Positions 38,293 through 50,105 of a DNA stretch of 64,000 bases are shown in pieces. Positions within the stretch are counted from its first letter, which is position 1; every line of letters starts with the position of its first letter. The translations under genes were made by a program, and so were the position numbers. Under the pieces are notes generated by a model. It was not told the origin of the DNA, made no database searches, and saw only the letters and a program-made list of their open reading frames with translations. Source of the stretch: Phallusia fumigata (taxonomy: Eukaryota > Chordata > Ascidiacea > Phlebobranchia > Ascidiidae). The stretch covers positions 1 through 64,000 of the forward strand of contig QXVZ01008153.1 of the NCBI GenBank assembly GCA_008931825.1. Reading direction: 5' to 3'.

Positions 38293-41200
38293 ATGGCAAA
38301 AAGCACAGAGAAAATTGGTTCTTCTAATGGGGACGACTGGGAGAAAGATTTGGATTGGTTGATTGAAGATTCTGACAAGAAAGGAAGGGTATGTAACAAA
38401 AGTTATTCAGTATAGATTGCTTAGATATCCCAAAGCATCTATATGTTCAAATAATTGAGCAATGATTACGACTTAAATTCTGTTGTTTTGAAAATCAACC
38501 TCAGTAAATGCTTAAGACTCTAGAAATAGAAGATTGGTTAGAAAACTACTTTAGCTAATATATAAACCCATTTTAATTTGGGTTCGACTAAAAAATTGTG
38601 TGTATTGATTTGTTTAATATTAACAGAAATCCTCGAGCAGCAGTAGCTCTTCTTCCTCATCATCCTCTTCCTCCTCAGATGAAGAAACACAGGAGCAGAA
38701 AATTAAAGAGTTAGAAAAAGGTGAAACATTGTTTGAAAAAAATAAGCTGGTGCAACTACTTTTTTGCACATGGAAAAATGTGATAAAATATTGTGAAATA
38801 TATAATATTTTTAGATGAAGCAAAAGTGCTGGATCGCAATGAAGCTGCAAGTCCGGTTAAGTCAGAAAGTGGTAAGTTTTTGTTGTAGTTCAACAACTGT
38901 CAAAATTATAAATATGATGTATATATATGCTGTGTGGGCAAACCTGGAAAGCTACTATTGCCAAAACCCATTTTAAAAATCAGGGTAAATCATCACCATT
39001 TTTTCCAATGTACATTATGCAATTCAACAATTGTTTTATACAATTTTAAGACGAAGAGCAGAGAGCAACAGATGTTACCACAGATGAAGAGGACAATGAA
39101 GATGGACTGACCTCGAAAACCCGACCAATTGTTCAGAGGAACACCCAGTTGAATGATGCCACTGATGATGAGTATGATGTGCAAGCAAGATTGGAAAAGG
39201 TGTTCAAGTATACTGTTAAACTGTTAAACTCACTAACAGGAAGATTCCATCATTTGAATGAAATGTTGGTTTTCGGATTATAGCTCAGTACAACTTTTTT
39301 ACCCTACCCTTTAATCAAAGTGATCATATTCTGTTGTAAACGTTTTTTTAATTGTACTTTAGACACATTTTTACCACAGACACATTATTAGCCCCCAAAT
39401 GAAGTTATTCTGCAAGGATTTGTATTAAATATGTATATATGCATATGTTTTGGTGTCTGAAGTTTGTGAAAGTTATAACAAGTGAAACTATGCACATATT
39501 TGTATAACTATACATATATTTAGTTGATGAAACAAAAAAGTCACAATTAAAATCTATCCAACTTTATAGTTTGCTAGCTTGATTATCCGAACAAATCGTT
39601 TGGCTCAATACCTAGCTTTAGCAAAGTAATGTTGTTTCAGAAATGCATTACACTTGAATTGTGGCAAAAAATGCATACCCCTAGAAAATCTTGTGTAAAT
39701 GTTGTGACATAAGGCAATAGATAACCATGACAATAATTTCCTCATGTGTATAGATGGGGTTACACATTAACCCGTGGAAATGAAATTGTCGTAATTCATA
39801 CCCGCTTGCCACATGTCTTGACTTGTTTGTACAGCAACATAAAGGGTTGTAGTACAAACTTAAACAATTGGTGTGCAACGACGAATTTATTTTCACATAC
39901 AAACGGGCATTGTCCCAGGTGAATTGCGGCCCCAATTAGAAATCCGAGACAAGCTTCACAACAATAAGCAACCAAACACTGCCAAGCCTTTGTCTTTTGT
40001 GTGTTTTCCTGGATACACAAATGCTAGTTACTGTAATGTCATAGTAGCAAACTCAGTGACAAAACTACCAGGAAAGTGCTAACTTAGTGGCTTATCTTGT
40101 TCAGAGGGACAATATGGATGAGTATTGCTGTTTGAATATGTGTCAAATTGGAAAGAAAGCGTGGACACTTCATTGCAGATTGGTTTTTGAGGCATTACTA
40201 ACCTGTAATTTATTACCAATCAAGCTATTTACTTTTCTGTTTTTGATAGTTCACAAAGTACATTCCGTCAATATGTAACCAATTATTATCAGTTTGGTTA
40301 AATTGTTAATTTAAAACTTGTTCTCCCCAGCTATATATCTTAAGCAGTAATGTATTAAGCAAGGTATTCAAGAAATCACATAAGGAAGTTAAAACTTAGC
40401 AGTGCCAGTGCTTGTAATCTGTTGGTCCAACTGTTACCACGGACAGAAATGATAAGGTGGTGTAAGGCCTTTTGTTAGTGATAATGAAGGGTTGACACAG
40501 GGATATTTGCCTGTCATTATCCCACAAGCTCATTAATAATATATGTGTGTCTTGGTTGGGGACATAAATGCAGGGAGCTGTCTCGGCCACAATACATAAT
40601 ACATGCGGTTTTCTTTCCTAATTTTATGTTAAAATAGCAAAGGAGCTATTTGATAAAATGTCTATTAACTTTTTTTTCTGTAACTATGTAACAATTTTTC
40701 ATCAAAAAATGCCTTTGCTGTCAAAAGAACCTAGAATTGTGTGCCAAATTGTACACATTAAATGTTTAGACAGGCAGTGTGCAATTTCCTCAAGTGCTTA
40801 AATGCTTCAATTACTCTGGCCTGGGTGTGTTCGGTATGAGTGACTGACCATGCGAAACTCCACATCAATATGTCCCTAGAGTAGACTCAAGTAAAAGTAG
40901 CAAACAGGAACCCAGTAAATGTTTTATGACCACAACAAACAGCTTTGTGTCACATGGATCTGGTTTCTAACACACATCCCCCTTTATTTAACTTTAAGCC
41001 CAAATGCTGCTGGCTAATAAGTAAAACACATCTAGTGCAAAAAAAGTTTAAAAATACCAACAAAAGTAAAACAACTGCAATTTTGTGCACATCTCCGCTG
41101 TTTTTGTTTCTAAACATGCAGGATGGTACATTTACCTTCTTTATTTATGCAAAATACTACTGTTACATTATTTTCTTTAATCTGTAAAGAGGTTTTATTA

Positions 41201-43881
41201 ATATATTTAACCAAAAACAGGTTCATTTTTTGACACAGGAACCTCTATTTCAATGTCGTTCCATATTTGCAGGCAAATGCTGAACTAGCAACTGACAATA
41301 ATTCTGAAGAAGATCGTGCGAGAAAAGTTTTATTCAAACCAAAGTTGATTGACTTTGAAGCACCACCTGACGATTATTCATCTTCCTCATCATCTTCCGA
41401 CGACGAAGAAGATTTCAAGTAAATGCCAATTACTGATAGATTTAAACTTAAAGCATTTTTAGTTAGTGTCCAACAATTTTCTGTGGTTTAACTTGAAACA
41501 CATCATTTAAAACAAATGACAAGAAAAGTACATTGTGTAAAAAAATACAAAAGTTCTGGGATCGCAATGATAATATAGCACAAGCTCGCCAGGCACAAGC
41601 TTTGAATAGGTTTCTTGGTGATGCAGTAACATAACTGTAAATGATAGAATTTATGCAGGCAATACACGCTAAATAGGCAGTAGTAGCTACCTGTCATCGT
41701 GTCGTGATGAAACCATAGGCTCTTGTCAACAGACAATATACAACACAATGTTCACAAAAAATGTACGTTTTACAGGAAAGCATCTAACGGCATGGCTGAC
41801 CTCAACCTTAGCGACTCATCAAAATCATCTTCTGACGAAATCGTTGAAATCAACGGACAATTTGTTCGACGCGACGAAAAAGTCCTTATCGAAAGAGGAG
41901 GAAAATTTGAACTGGTTGAAGCGAGTGAATTAAAAGCAATCCTGCCTCCAGTTCAAAATGGAAACGGCAATGGCCATTCCGTGGCCTTGGTGGTTGATGA
42001 CCCTCCTCCCAGGCCGTCGGGGCTTCCACCAGTAAATGGAAGGCCAAAATCGGCGCCAGTCAAGTCCTACAAACCGAGGCCACCTTCAAGCAACCGTCCC
42101 GTTTCAGCGTCGGATACTCAAACTTATCGCAGAAAGGTTTGCGTTTTTTTAGTTTTGTTTTCATTAAAAACAAGGGTCGGAAACCGATTTAGTACTGCGG
42201 GCCGCATGAATTGCACAACATTACGGACGGATCTTATAAAACCTCACAAAAATAGCAAGTGGTTGAGTGTGTGGAGTTTTTAACAATTTTAACGTGACTT
42301 GATGCTGATGCTATGTTGTAAACTTTAACGAAATTCTGATGCGAGCCACATTTAATAGTCAAAACGGGCCGCTGATTCCCCATCCCTGGTTAAAAACTAA
42401 CGAATCTTTTTAATACTTGCCACTTTCACCAGAACGAACGTCCTTTCTCCTACTCTCCTGAGATGAAGAAAATCCTCAGGAAGCAGCAGGACGCAAAAGC
42501 GGAGAAGGAGCGCGAGGATGAAAAGAGGAGAAGGGCAGAGGAGGAAGCGGCTCGGGAGGAGGCGGATGATGCGTGGAGAGCATGGGTAGAGAGAAAGAAC
42601 AGAGACATACGGGAGCAGAGGCGCATGGAAAAAGAGGGGGAGAGGAAACGGGAGCTGGCAAACAGAAGGGTGAGATTTAAATATGCCCTTTTGTTTATTT
42701 TGGAACTTTTCATTCCTCCCCTACTACACAAAAGGCAAAATAGAACCTAAAAAGCCACTCCACTTGTCATGAATTACTTTACGATAAATTGGAAATTCTT
42801 CCGCTTAACGCATAAAATACCTTCCCGGTTGGAAACCACTTATTTAACGAAAAACAAGGCAGTTCTCGGCCACGTTAGCACAATTTCTTTTTTTACTTAA
42901 TTTCTTTTTTTTATTATATTTTTTATTTACTTTTTTTAATATATGATTTGATTTAATTTTTTAAAAACAAGTATTTTTTTGTTTAATTTTTTATTTTTTT
43001 TGTTTTTTTTTTGTTTTTTTAGTGGCAGCTGTCGGCCACCATAAAGCTAACATATAGTGAGTACGCAAACGTTTCAACAATCGCTGTTTTCACCATCAGT
43101 GTATAACCGACCACCCTTCGGGCATGCTCTAATGTTAGTCGACATTTATTGTTGTGTTTTTTGTTTACAAGGATCCAAACGAGGCTGAGACGGCGTACAA
43201 GGAATGGTGGAAGCAAAAAACTGTTCAAATCAAACAGGAGAGATTGACTTTGCAGCAGAGGCAGATTGAACAGGACGAAGGATGGTACTTGCGGTAAGCA
43301 ATAATTTATAGCATGTTTAAATAGATATGCTGGGAGGATGTTACTTATAAGATGTCTGGAGCACCATTTACACTTTTAGGATTTAAAAAAATATTTTTTG
43401 AAGTAGTAATTGATAAAGTGGCATATGATATAATAATTTTTCCAATTTCTATGTGTCATTATCTATTTTGTAATTATGAGTCTCTTTCCTGAAGGGGATA
43501 CATACTGTTTCCACTCTGTTTCTTCAGTTAATTTTCAACTTAGGAACATAGAAAAACATGGATATTTTTGTACTAAGTGTCAATTTTTCTAACCAATATA
43601 TATGTGTTGACATTTTACACCTAACAATGTCAAACACTTTTAAATTTAAAACTACAACGTTTTCCACTTTCAACAGCGAGCGTAAAGAGTGCAACAAAGC
43701 GTTCCGCCAGTGGCTGCGTAAAAAAAACGAGGCATCGCGGAAAGAAAAGGAATTGGAAAAGTCGCTCCGTCGCCAATCGCGACGCGAGGCCAGGCAGGTT
43801 CGCCGGGCCCAGAAGCTTCTGGATTCGATCCGCGAAGCGCAGCAGATGAAGTACGTCGAATATTACGGCTACAGGTTCTAG
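38293..43881 (+). CDS. CCDC181: CCDC181 ortholog, nine coding exons, 488 aa
   Basis: Microtubule-associated coiled-coil protein; in mammals it is found in sperm flagella and motile cilia and binds Hook1. Exons: 38293-38388, 38627-38720, 38815-38871, 39051-39199, 41273-41418, 41776-42136, 42433-42669, 43172-43293, 43677-43881; they sum to 489 codons in one frame. Human has 509 residues. The order of conserved parts matches: DDWEKDLDWLIEDSDKK at the N-terminus (human FEKDLEWLINENEK); a Ser and acidic stretch; LFKPKLIDFEAPPDD (human LKFKDKLVDLEVPP); VLIERGGKFELVEASEL; SYSPEMKKILRKQQ; a Glu/Arg coiled coil (DAWRAWVERKNRDIREQRR); AETAYKEWWKQKT; and CNKAFRQWLRKKNEA (human RAFKQWLRRKRME). The ATG at 38293 is the first in frame and gives the family N-terminus. 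A 14-Ser run lies in exon 2. The intron between exons 4 and 5 is 2.1 kb with no exon that I could find. Confidence 0.93.
42171..42388. mobile_element. hAT-type MITE in CCDC181 intron
   Basis: The left end reads CAAGGGTCGGAAACC and the right end, reverse-complemented, CAGGGATGGGGAATC. GCGGGCCGC-type sequence lies just inside both ends. The flanks are ATTAAAAA on the left and GTTAAAAA on the right, a 7-of-8 match that fits an 8-bp hAT target duplication. There is no coding capacity. Confidence 0.6.
42890..43021. repeat. T-rich low-complexity tract
   Basis: About 130 bases of T runs broken by single A or G lie in the CCDC181 intron before exon 43172-43293. It may serve as an extended polypyrimidine tract but is mainly simple sequence. 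Confidence 0.8.
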
Positions 43882-46228
43882 TCCCTTCTTCCGTTTTCCT
43901 GCAATAAGAGTATGACGTCATACGGTGACGTCACTCCATTCACGGCGGGATTTTCGCTGTTTAGGTACATACCTTGTAATTTTTAAGTAACATCGGGAAT
44001 GCTTTGTACTTACTTGTTGCTTATCGAAGCTTGGAGGCATTTGTGTATTATCAAATGCAAACAACCCCCGTGCCTAGCGTATATAACATGTACCAGAAAC
44101 CTTACTACTAAAACCCCAAGTTCAATGGACTTTACCAGCGCTCATAATGATATTTTAAAGTTTGAGGCCATCGGTATAGTATAGACGCGTCTATAGGGCC
44201 GCACGCCGTTTTCGCTGCAGCGTTTTTAGCTATCAAATCGCAGTCTGGCGCGGTTTGGTTTGTCGAAGTTTTGCACGTTTTTGTTCCTAATTTGAGCTTT
44301 CTGTCATATACATTCGTACAGGATTTTGTAGTACTTTGAAGCGAACTTTCTGTGAACGTTTGTTTAAAAACGTTTTTTATTACTATGGACAAGAGGGTAA
44401 ATCGTGTTGATATGTGTTTTCCCGCAAAATGGACTTATTTGCATCACAGCTTTAGTCTAAACGCCTTTAATTTTGCTTAGTTTTCTATAACCTTCAATCC
44501 AAGCATGTCCTTCGCAGACCACAATTAGTAAGTCGGCCAACGAAGCCGTATAACTAGTTTAGATGTAAGCTTTGGTCCACGTTGAAGTTTAACACCTCAG
44601 CAAAAAATAAAACAAACATAAGAAATCGGGTTTTGTAACTAGCGTCATCTGTATTTTATTCATCTAAAATTAATGAAAAGTTGTCCGGCTTAATAATTTC
44701 ATGCCAATCATATGCATACATATAAAATCTCGGCATGAACAGGTTTTATCTACTTTTGTCTTTCGAAAACGCACAGTCACGTTTCTGCACAAAGCTCGCA
44801 ACGAAACCCACTTCAGGGGTGCAAGCTCTCATGTGAGCATATATTTCGTCAAATGTCGGCTTCAACTGTTAAAAAAGCTCATTTGCAAAATACCACGCTG
44901 ATGCCTCACATATCTCTACACGTTCAGGTTTAGTAATTGTAGCATTGATTTTCATGCATCGTTTTTCTTCAACAATTCTTTCAACCCTTCGTCCAACAGT
45001 ATACACTTTGTACATATGTTATGGGGTCGCATCGCATTTAATCGTGTTGTTGTGTAGCGCCTTTATAAAGTACGTGCTTATACATAACATTGCGTTTTCT
45101 TTTTCCTCTTCACAATTAAACGTCACTGTGTCCTTATATGTTACGTAGCAATTACGTTTATCTGCTGATGCTCTTTCGGTCAGCGTAGCGCGCTAAATAA
45201 AGAAGTTTCCTCTGCAAAAACAAAAAATTCCTATTTTGTCCGCAGTAGCAAAAGGACGATGTCGTGGGAATAACAAGGGCTCCCTCAAACCAGCGGTAAA
45301 GACAAACAGGACACACAACAATACCTAGTGGCAAAGGGTCACATCTACGAAATCGTGCCTATATCAACACCTGTTTTAGCCTTAATATAGATCCTGGCTC
45401 ACTATACAAACCTGTTACTTGCTAAAACAACGGGATCCAGCAATATTGCACCCAAGCGATTTCAACCGTATCGAGCCAGACTATCCGGTTCTGCACATCG
45501 TGTAACGAAACACGCGCCGAGGTCCGGTGTACGAAGCTTAAAATGAAACTGATCCCAGTCGGGTTCAGACTGTAAACGGGTCGGGTCAAACGGGTTCAGA
45601 CTGTAATGGAGCTGAAGCTTACATCACACTCAATCAGTTTGTGCAATTCCTTTTGCGAATCGTAAAAAGTGATTTCGCCAAACAAATGGCATTATCAGTT
45701 CTTATTCAACTGCCGTTCCGGTAATTACTAGCAAGTGGGGAAATAGTTTTTCACCAGCTGTCGTTTTTCTAGGTGAAAAAAATTTGCCTCTTGTATTGAG
45801 GTGAAAGTCAATCACATGAAACTGTACAAACCAAGTGTAGGCTAGTTTGAAGTCTAAGTAACATATGACCACAGCTTATTGGTCACCAACTGCTCTTTCA
45901 CTCGCTTTGTTTGACAAACTTCCAGTTGTAAAGCTCAATAGTTCCATTTTTAGGCATTTCAATTATTACATACTAGGCATCATTAGGTAAACTTTTAATT
46001 ATTCCACATAAGGCAGGATTGATTTGGTTCAACCCACTGGTTTGGAGTAATGCTGCTTATGTTTCCATCCCAGAGCACATCTGAGTTAGGAGTGGAACCA
46101 ACAATGTTGTGAGTTAGATAGGCAATCTTGGGAAAAGATATTTTCTAACACACTATTGCAGTCGTGAAAAAAAAACACTACACTTCTTAAACTATCAAGC
46201 AGCAATAAAACATATGTAAAGCAAAATA
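43882..46228. other. Intergenic stretch between CCDC181 and KTI12
   Basis: The two genes are convergent, so this 2.3 kb should hold both 3' UTRs. Two TGACGTCA palindromes lie at 43913-43933 just after the CCDC181 stop. A short direct repeat (CGGGTTCAGACTGTAA twice) lies at about 45557-45612. A SINE piece is at 46016-46130. I see no supported gene. Confidence 0.5.
46016..46130 (-). repeat. Degenerate SINE fragment
   Basis: On the minus strand it contains CATAAGCAGCATTACTCCAAA and GTGGGTTGAACCAAATCAA, which match the family body words AAGCGGCATTGCTCC and ATGGGTTGACC with several changes. It is an old copy just downstream of KTI12. Confidence 0.5.
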
Positions 46229-49200
46229 TCATGCAACTGCAGTGCTTAAAAAACTGAGAAATGTCCTGGGTACATCCTTGATGTTAGCAACAGGGTTCGC
46301 ACGCAAGTAAGTTAAAAATTGCTTTCGATGCCTTCGCATATCAGCGATCGATATCACATGGTTGATGGTGAAAACTTCATTGAAATTTGGCAGTGTGATT
46401 GTGTCACCAACGCTGGCTGTTTTTTGGGCAGACAAGATGGCAGCTCCAATTGTCTAAAGTAAAAAAAATTCTTGTAGCAGGGCCCTCAGAATTTGTTTAA
46501 CGACACACAATCAGTTGCACTTAGGTGATGTGAAACATATTTAAGTATATTAAGCTCTAAAAACTGGCAAGTTGATTATGTGCAGTTAAAAAAACTCTGT
46601 GAAATCAGATCAAGCAATAAAAAGCTATCTATCAACATATTAAAAGCAGCAGGAAACCTTTAACTAATTCAAAAAATACAGTTGGAACAGCTGACTGCAC
46701 AAAGCGTGTTAGAACATTATTTTACCATGCAAGTGACAAGAATAAAAACTCCCAATAGCATGTGGCTAAGACTAAATATGGTTTCTGGATTTCGAACATG
46801 CAAAGTTGTGTTAAAAAATTTCAATGTAATAATGAGGTCTTCGAGTAATGAGGAAAATAAGTTTTTATACCTGTAGTATTTTGTCAGCCTCATGCACAAA
46901 TGTGGGTGACATCAGTGGTGGGTTTTGCGTTGACATGTTGGGTTTTGGAGCTTTTGCGTTGAATAATGCTTCACAGATTTTTTCTGATGGCAAGTCATCG
47001 TCAACTTGAATAGTAAACAAAGGAGAGTCCCACCTTGCCATGGAGTTGGGTGTTTCAAAACGCATCAGCAAACCTAGAAAAAGTAGAAAATCTGTAGGTT
47101 TATTTCAAATTTATCTGGGGTCTATAAATTTTACCAACAATGTGATCAGGATGCATAACCAATAAAATGTTTTATGTAGCAGAAAACCCTAAAATTTAGA
47201 TAAGGAAACCGAAGAGGTTAAAGTACTTGAGTGTAACCAGACTGTGGTAAAGTACTAAGACAAAAAGAAATACTCTTGTGGACTGTTGACTGCAATCACA
47301 GTTAAACACAATGGATTGGATTGATTCAAATTAAAGTTGCCAAAACTCAAACAATGGAATTGCATAACATGGAAATTTTATTACAACCAAGGACATGGTC
47401 AAATGAAATAAAATAGCCCAAGCAAAAAAGAAAAGTGAGGAAGTTGCAACAAAGTTTATAACTTTACATGAAATGTTTAAACCAGTGATTTTTGTCCAAA
47501 ATATGAATGTTTCGAGCCAGTTGATTGAATTGGCAATCTTGAAAGGTGTAAAAGACATTTTTGTCACAAAGCCATCATTAATGCAAAACGGTTATTACCT
47601 TCCAGAATTTCATCAGAATATTGGTCTTCAGGTATTTTCAATTTATTGAATTTGTATATGTTGTCTTTGGAAGCTGCACAATGAACAACACAGTACGTTG
47701 TCCTTGCATATTTGGAAACGCAATGCAATTCATACCTAAAACCTGTAACATCATCAGATACAAAACTCAATACATAGTAGTGGGTTAAATCCAGATTGGA
47801 AAGTTTAATTTTTGCGCGGAGGATTTATTTTTAAAAAATTTTTTTGCGCGGATTTACGACCTAAAAAAATTTTTTTTGCGCGGATTAGCGCGGACAACTT
47901 TTGGAACGGCGTTGATTACTAACGCTTTGTCCTGAAAGCTACTGCAGAAAACAGAATAAACTGGCAGTGGCAATGCACTTATTCGATGCAACTCGATGTT
48001 AGTTACGCTTCAATACACACCTAATTGTAAGAAATAGAACAGTGTTACGCAACCATTTTTCCACACGCCACTTTCAATATTCGGCGGCAGACATTAACCT
48101 GCGTTTTGCACCAGGTAAGCCTTCAAAACATTTTAATTTCTTTATTTTTTGAATTGAATAATATATTTACAACCAAATGCAGTTCAATTTAATGTGCGAA
48201 AGGTACTCGCTTACCAAAGTTGAGAAACACTGCGGAAGGACCTCTTGATTTATAAAATGTTTTTGGAAACATTAAACAACGTGCAGTCATGCGTAACAAT
48301 TTTGCGTTTTTTTGTNGCACAGCAGTGCTTCATTCCGAAAAAGAACGTCGTTAGGAACATCTACGTCACAGTGCTCGTTACGTCATTACGGAAACAGGCA
48401 AAGTCAAGTCGGCCAGCGAAAGAAGAAGAAAATTCCTTGTTTCTATATTCTCACAGACAGTCGTTCACCGACGCGATTTTGTTACGGACCCAACTTTCGT
48501 ATGACGTCATGCGCGCGTAGATCCCCACGTGACCTGGCTCGCCGCAGCGAAAGCCAAATGACGTCACGCCGGCAAGGTAACTGGTCCCGTCGCTTCGCAT
48601 GCAGCTAAGGGGGCCACCCGAGTCATCCTGGAAAAGGGATAAATTTAGAAGAACTTGAAGTAAAACCGAAAATCGGAGGTCGCAGACAAATTTGGAAGAC
48701 TAATTTTAGCCGAGGGCAAAAGCTTAGTTACATGAGCCACACTGAAGAGCGAAAAACCACTTTATTTAAAAAGCCTTGTTTGGTCATACAAGACACGGAC
48801 TTTAAGGCCCAATTAAAACCAACCGCCAGAGGGCTGTGTGTAGTGAAAACATTGTAACACAAACAATGGCTGTTTTTAACTGATGACGTCAGCGAGTGCT
48901 ACAACATTTGCATTACAAGCTCTTTGGCAGTTTTGTTGTAATTTGCTCTATTTTCACCAGAAAATGCATTCGTAAAGAACATCCCAGTGACAGGTAACTT
49001 ACATGGCACGTGTCAGTTTCCGCTTTGACCGGGTCACCAGCGCACAAATGGTGATTCTCCTCCAAAATCGTGTAGTTGGTGCCGAGTTTTCGACAAGTAC
49101 CGTAAGCCAGTAATGGTACCTGAGCTTCAAGAAGCTTTTGGCCCACAGGAGCTAAAAAGTTAAAAATATTTATTCGTAAACAAATTTGGCCCAAAATAAT

Positions 49201-50105
49201 GCAAAATTAGTGTTTTTAAAATTAAGTTTTGTACGGACACATACGAAGTATTTAGTGACAAATTCAGGACCACGTAACGAAAAGCTCGTTTAGCGCATTA
49301 GGTGCTCTTGCTTTTTAATTAAAAATGCCTCTAAAGTTTGTTTACGTATCCACATTAAACAAAACCTCACTGTGTCAAACTAAAATTTTGTTAAAGTGCA
49401 GCTGAAAACCACAAACACGATCTTCAAAAAATAAAGGTANTTCGATTTAACCGAAATGACAATGCGTGCCGTTAAAGTTGTATTAGTAGTTGTTGAAGGT
49501 GTAAGATTTTTTCGCAAATAAATCATCTATTTACAATATAAAGCAGTTGGTGAAGATTGTGCGCGGATTGTAAAATTGTGCGCGGATTTGTACTGAAATC
49601 ACCGAAAGTGCGCGGATTATAGGCTCAAAACCAAAATATTGCGCGGAGGTCATTCTTTCCAATCTGGGGTTAAATGAAAAAATGAATGATTGAAGTTACA
49701 GAATATCAGATTAAGTGGGGAACTCACAGACACTTTACTTATTTCCAAAAATAAAATTAAAAAACAATTCTTGATATTTACTACAAACAAACATTTACAT
49801 TAGACAAAATAAAACATCTACTATGACAAAGGTGTAACACTCATTTGCCTACCTTTGATGTAGTTCAGAGAATCAACAATTACCACAGTTTCAGGATTCA
49901 ATTCACGTTCAAGTGCCGACTTTAGAGCCCCGCGTACAGTGACTTCTTTTTTGGAATCGGCGTAAACCACATTTCGATCAACATTCAAATCCTTTACAAG
50001 AGCAACTTTGACATTGGGATGATTTTTGGCAAGATATTCCACAAGCTCCTCTGCCCGTTTCGTTTTCCCACTGGACGGACAACCGCATATCACAACCAGT
50101 GGCAT
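46229..50105 (-). CDS. KTI12: KTI12 ortholog, four exons, 274 aa
   Basis: Elongator-associated P-loop ATPase that binds tRNA and is needed for wobble-uridine (mcm5/ncm5) modification. Exons: 49853-50105, 47599-47742, 46871-47073, 46229-46453; they sum to 275 codons including stop in one frame. The N-terminus MPLVVICGCPSSGKTKRAEE has a Walker A motif at residues 8-15. VVIVDSLNYIKG then spans the first splice junction and continues as FRYELHCVSKYARTTYCVV. The third exon has RFETPNSMARWDSPLFTI, the conserved KTI12 signature. The length is shorter than human (354) and near yeast (313), mainly through a shorter middle linker. Human KTI12 is intronless as I recall it, so the introns here are a tunicate feature. 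The first intron carries a transposon and a misplaced contig. Confidence 0.92.
48040..48232. mobile_element. Nested hAT-type MITE
   Basis: The left end is CAGTGTTACGCAACC and the right end, reverse-complemented, is CAGTGTTTCTCAACTTTGG. These are classic hAT termini of the CAGTGKTNCKCAAC type. It sits inside the larger GCGCGGAT element, so it inserted later. A matching 8-bp target duplication was not found. Confidence 0.6.
48317..49439 (-). pseudogene. Displaced fragment of the trypsin gene (two exons)
   Basis: This piece starts and ends exactly at single Ns (48316 and 49440) and is a diverged copy of 51623-52758. It holds the exon ending in Asp-Thr-Cys-His and the last exon with the catalytic serine, on the minus strand. 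Differences include a 13-bp deletion in the intron relative to the main copy (near 52224-52240), scattered substitutions, and Gly to Asp in the first position of the GDSGGP block. It is most likely a second allele or paralogous contig placed here by scaffolding. A real insertion is the alternative. It is not expected to be a working gene. Confidence 0.75.

Larger units (their letters stand above)
47791..49667. mobile_element. hAT-like element with GCGCGGAT subterminal repeats
   Basis: The 13-bp perfect terminal inverted repeats are CCAGATTGGAAAG on the left and CTTTCCAATCTGG on the right. The flanks carry a perfect 8-bp direct duplication, GGTTAAAT, at 47783-47790 and 49668-49675, the size made by hAT transposases. 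Both subterminal regions carry repeated GCGCGGA(T/G) words: four or more near the left end and five near the right. The interior is interrupted by a foreign contig at 48317-49439 bounded by single Ns, so the real element is probably about 0.75 kb plus unknown gap. No transposase frame was seen. Confidence 0.8.

Noticed and set aside
41723-42283. Long plus-strand frame starting before the CCDC181 exon and running into the intron
   Set aside because: The real exon is 41776-42136, set by a TTTTACAG acceptor and an AAG-GT donor. The extra residues at both ends are intron translation.
44132-44392. 86-codon minus-strand frame in the CCDC181-KTI12 spacer
   Set aside because: Low-complexity composition, no conserved motif and no splice context.
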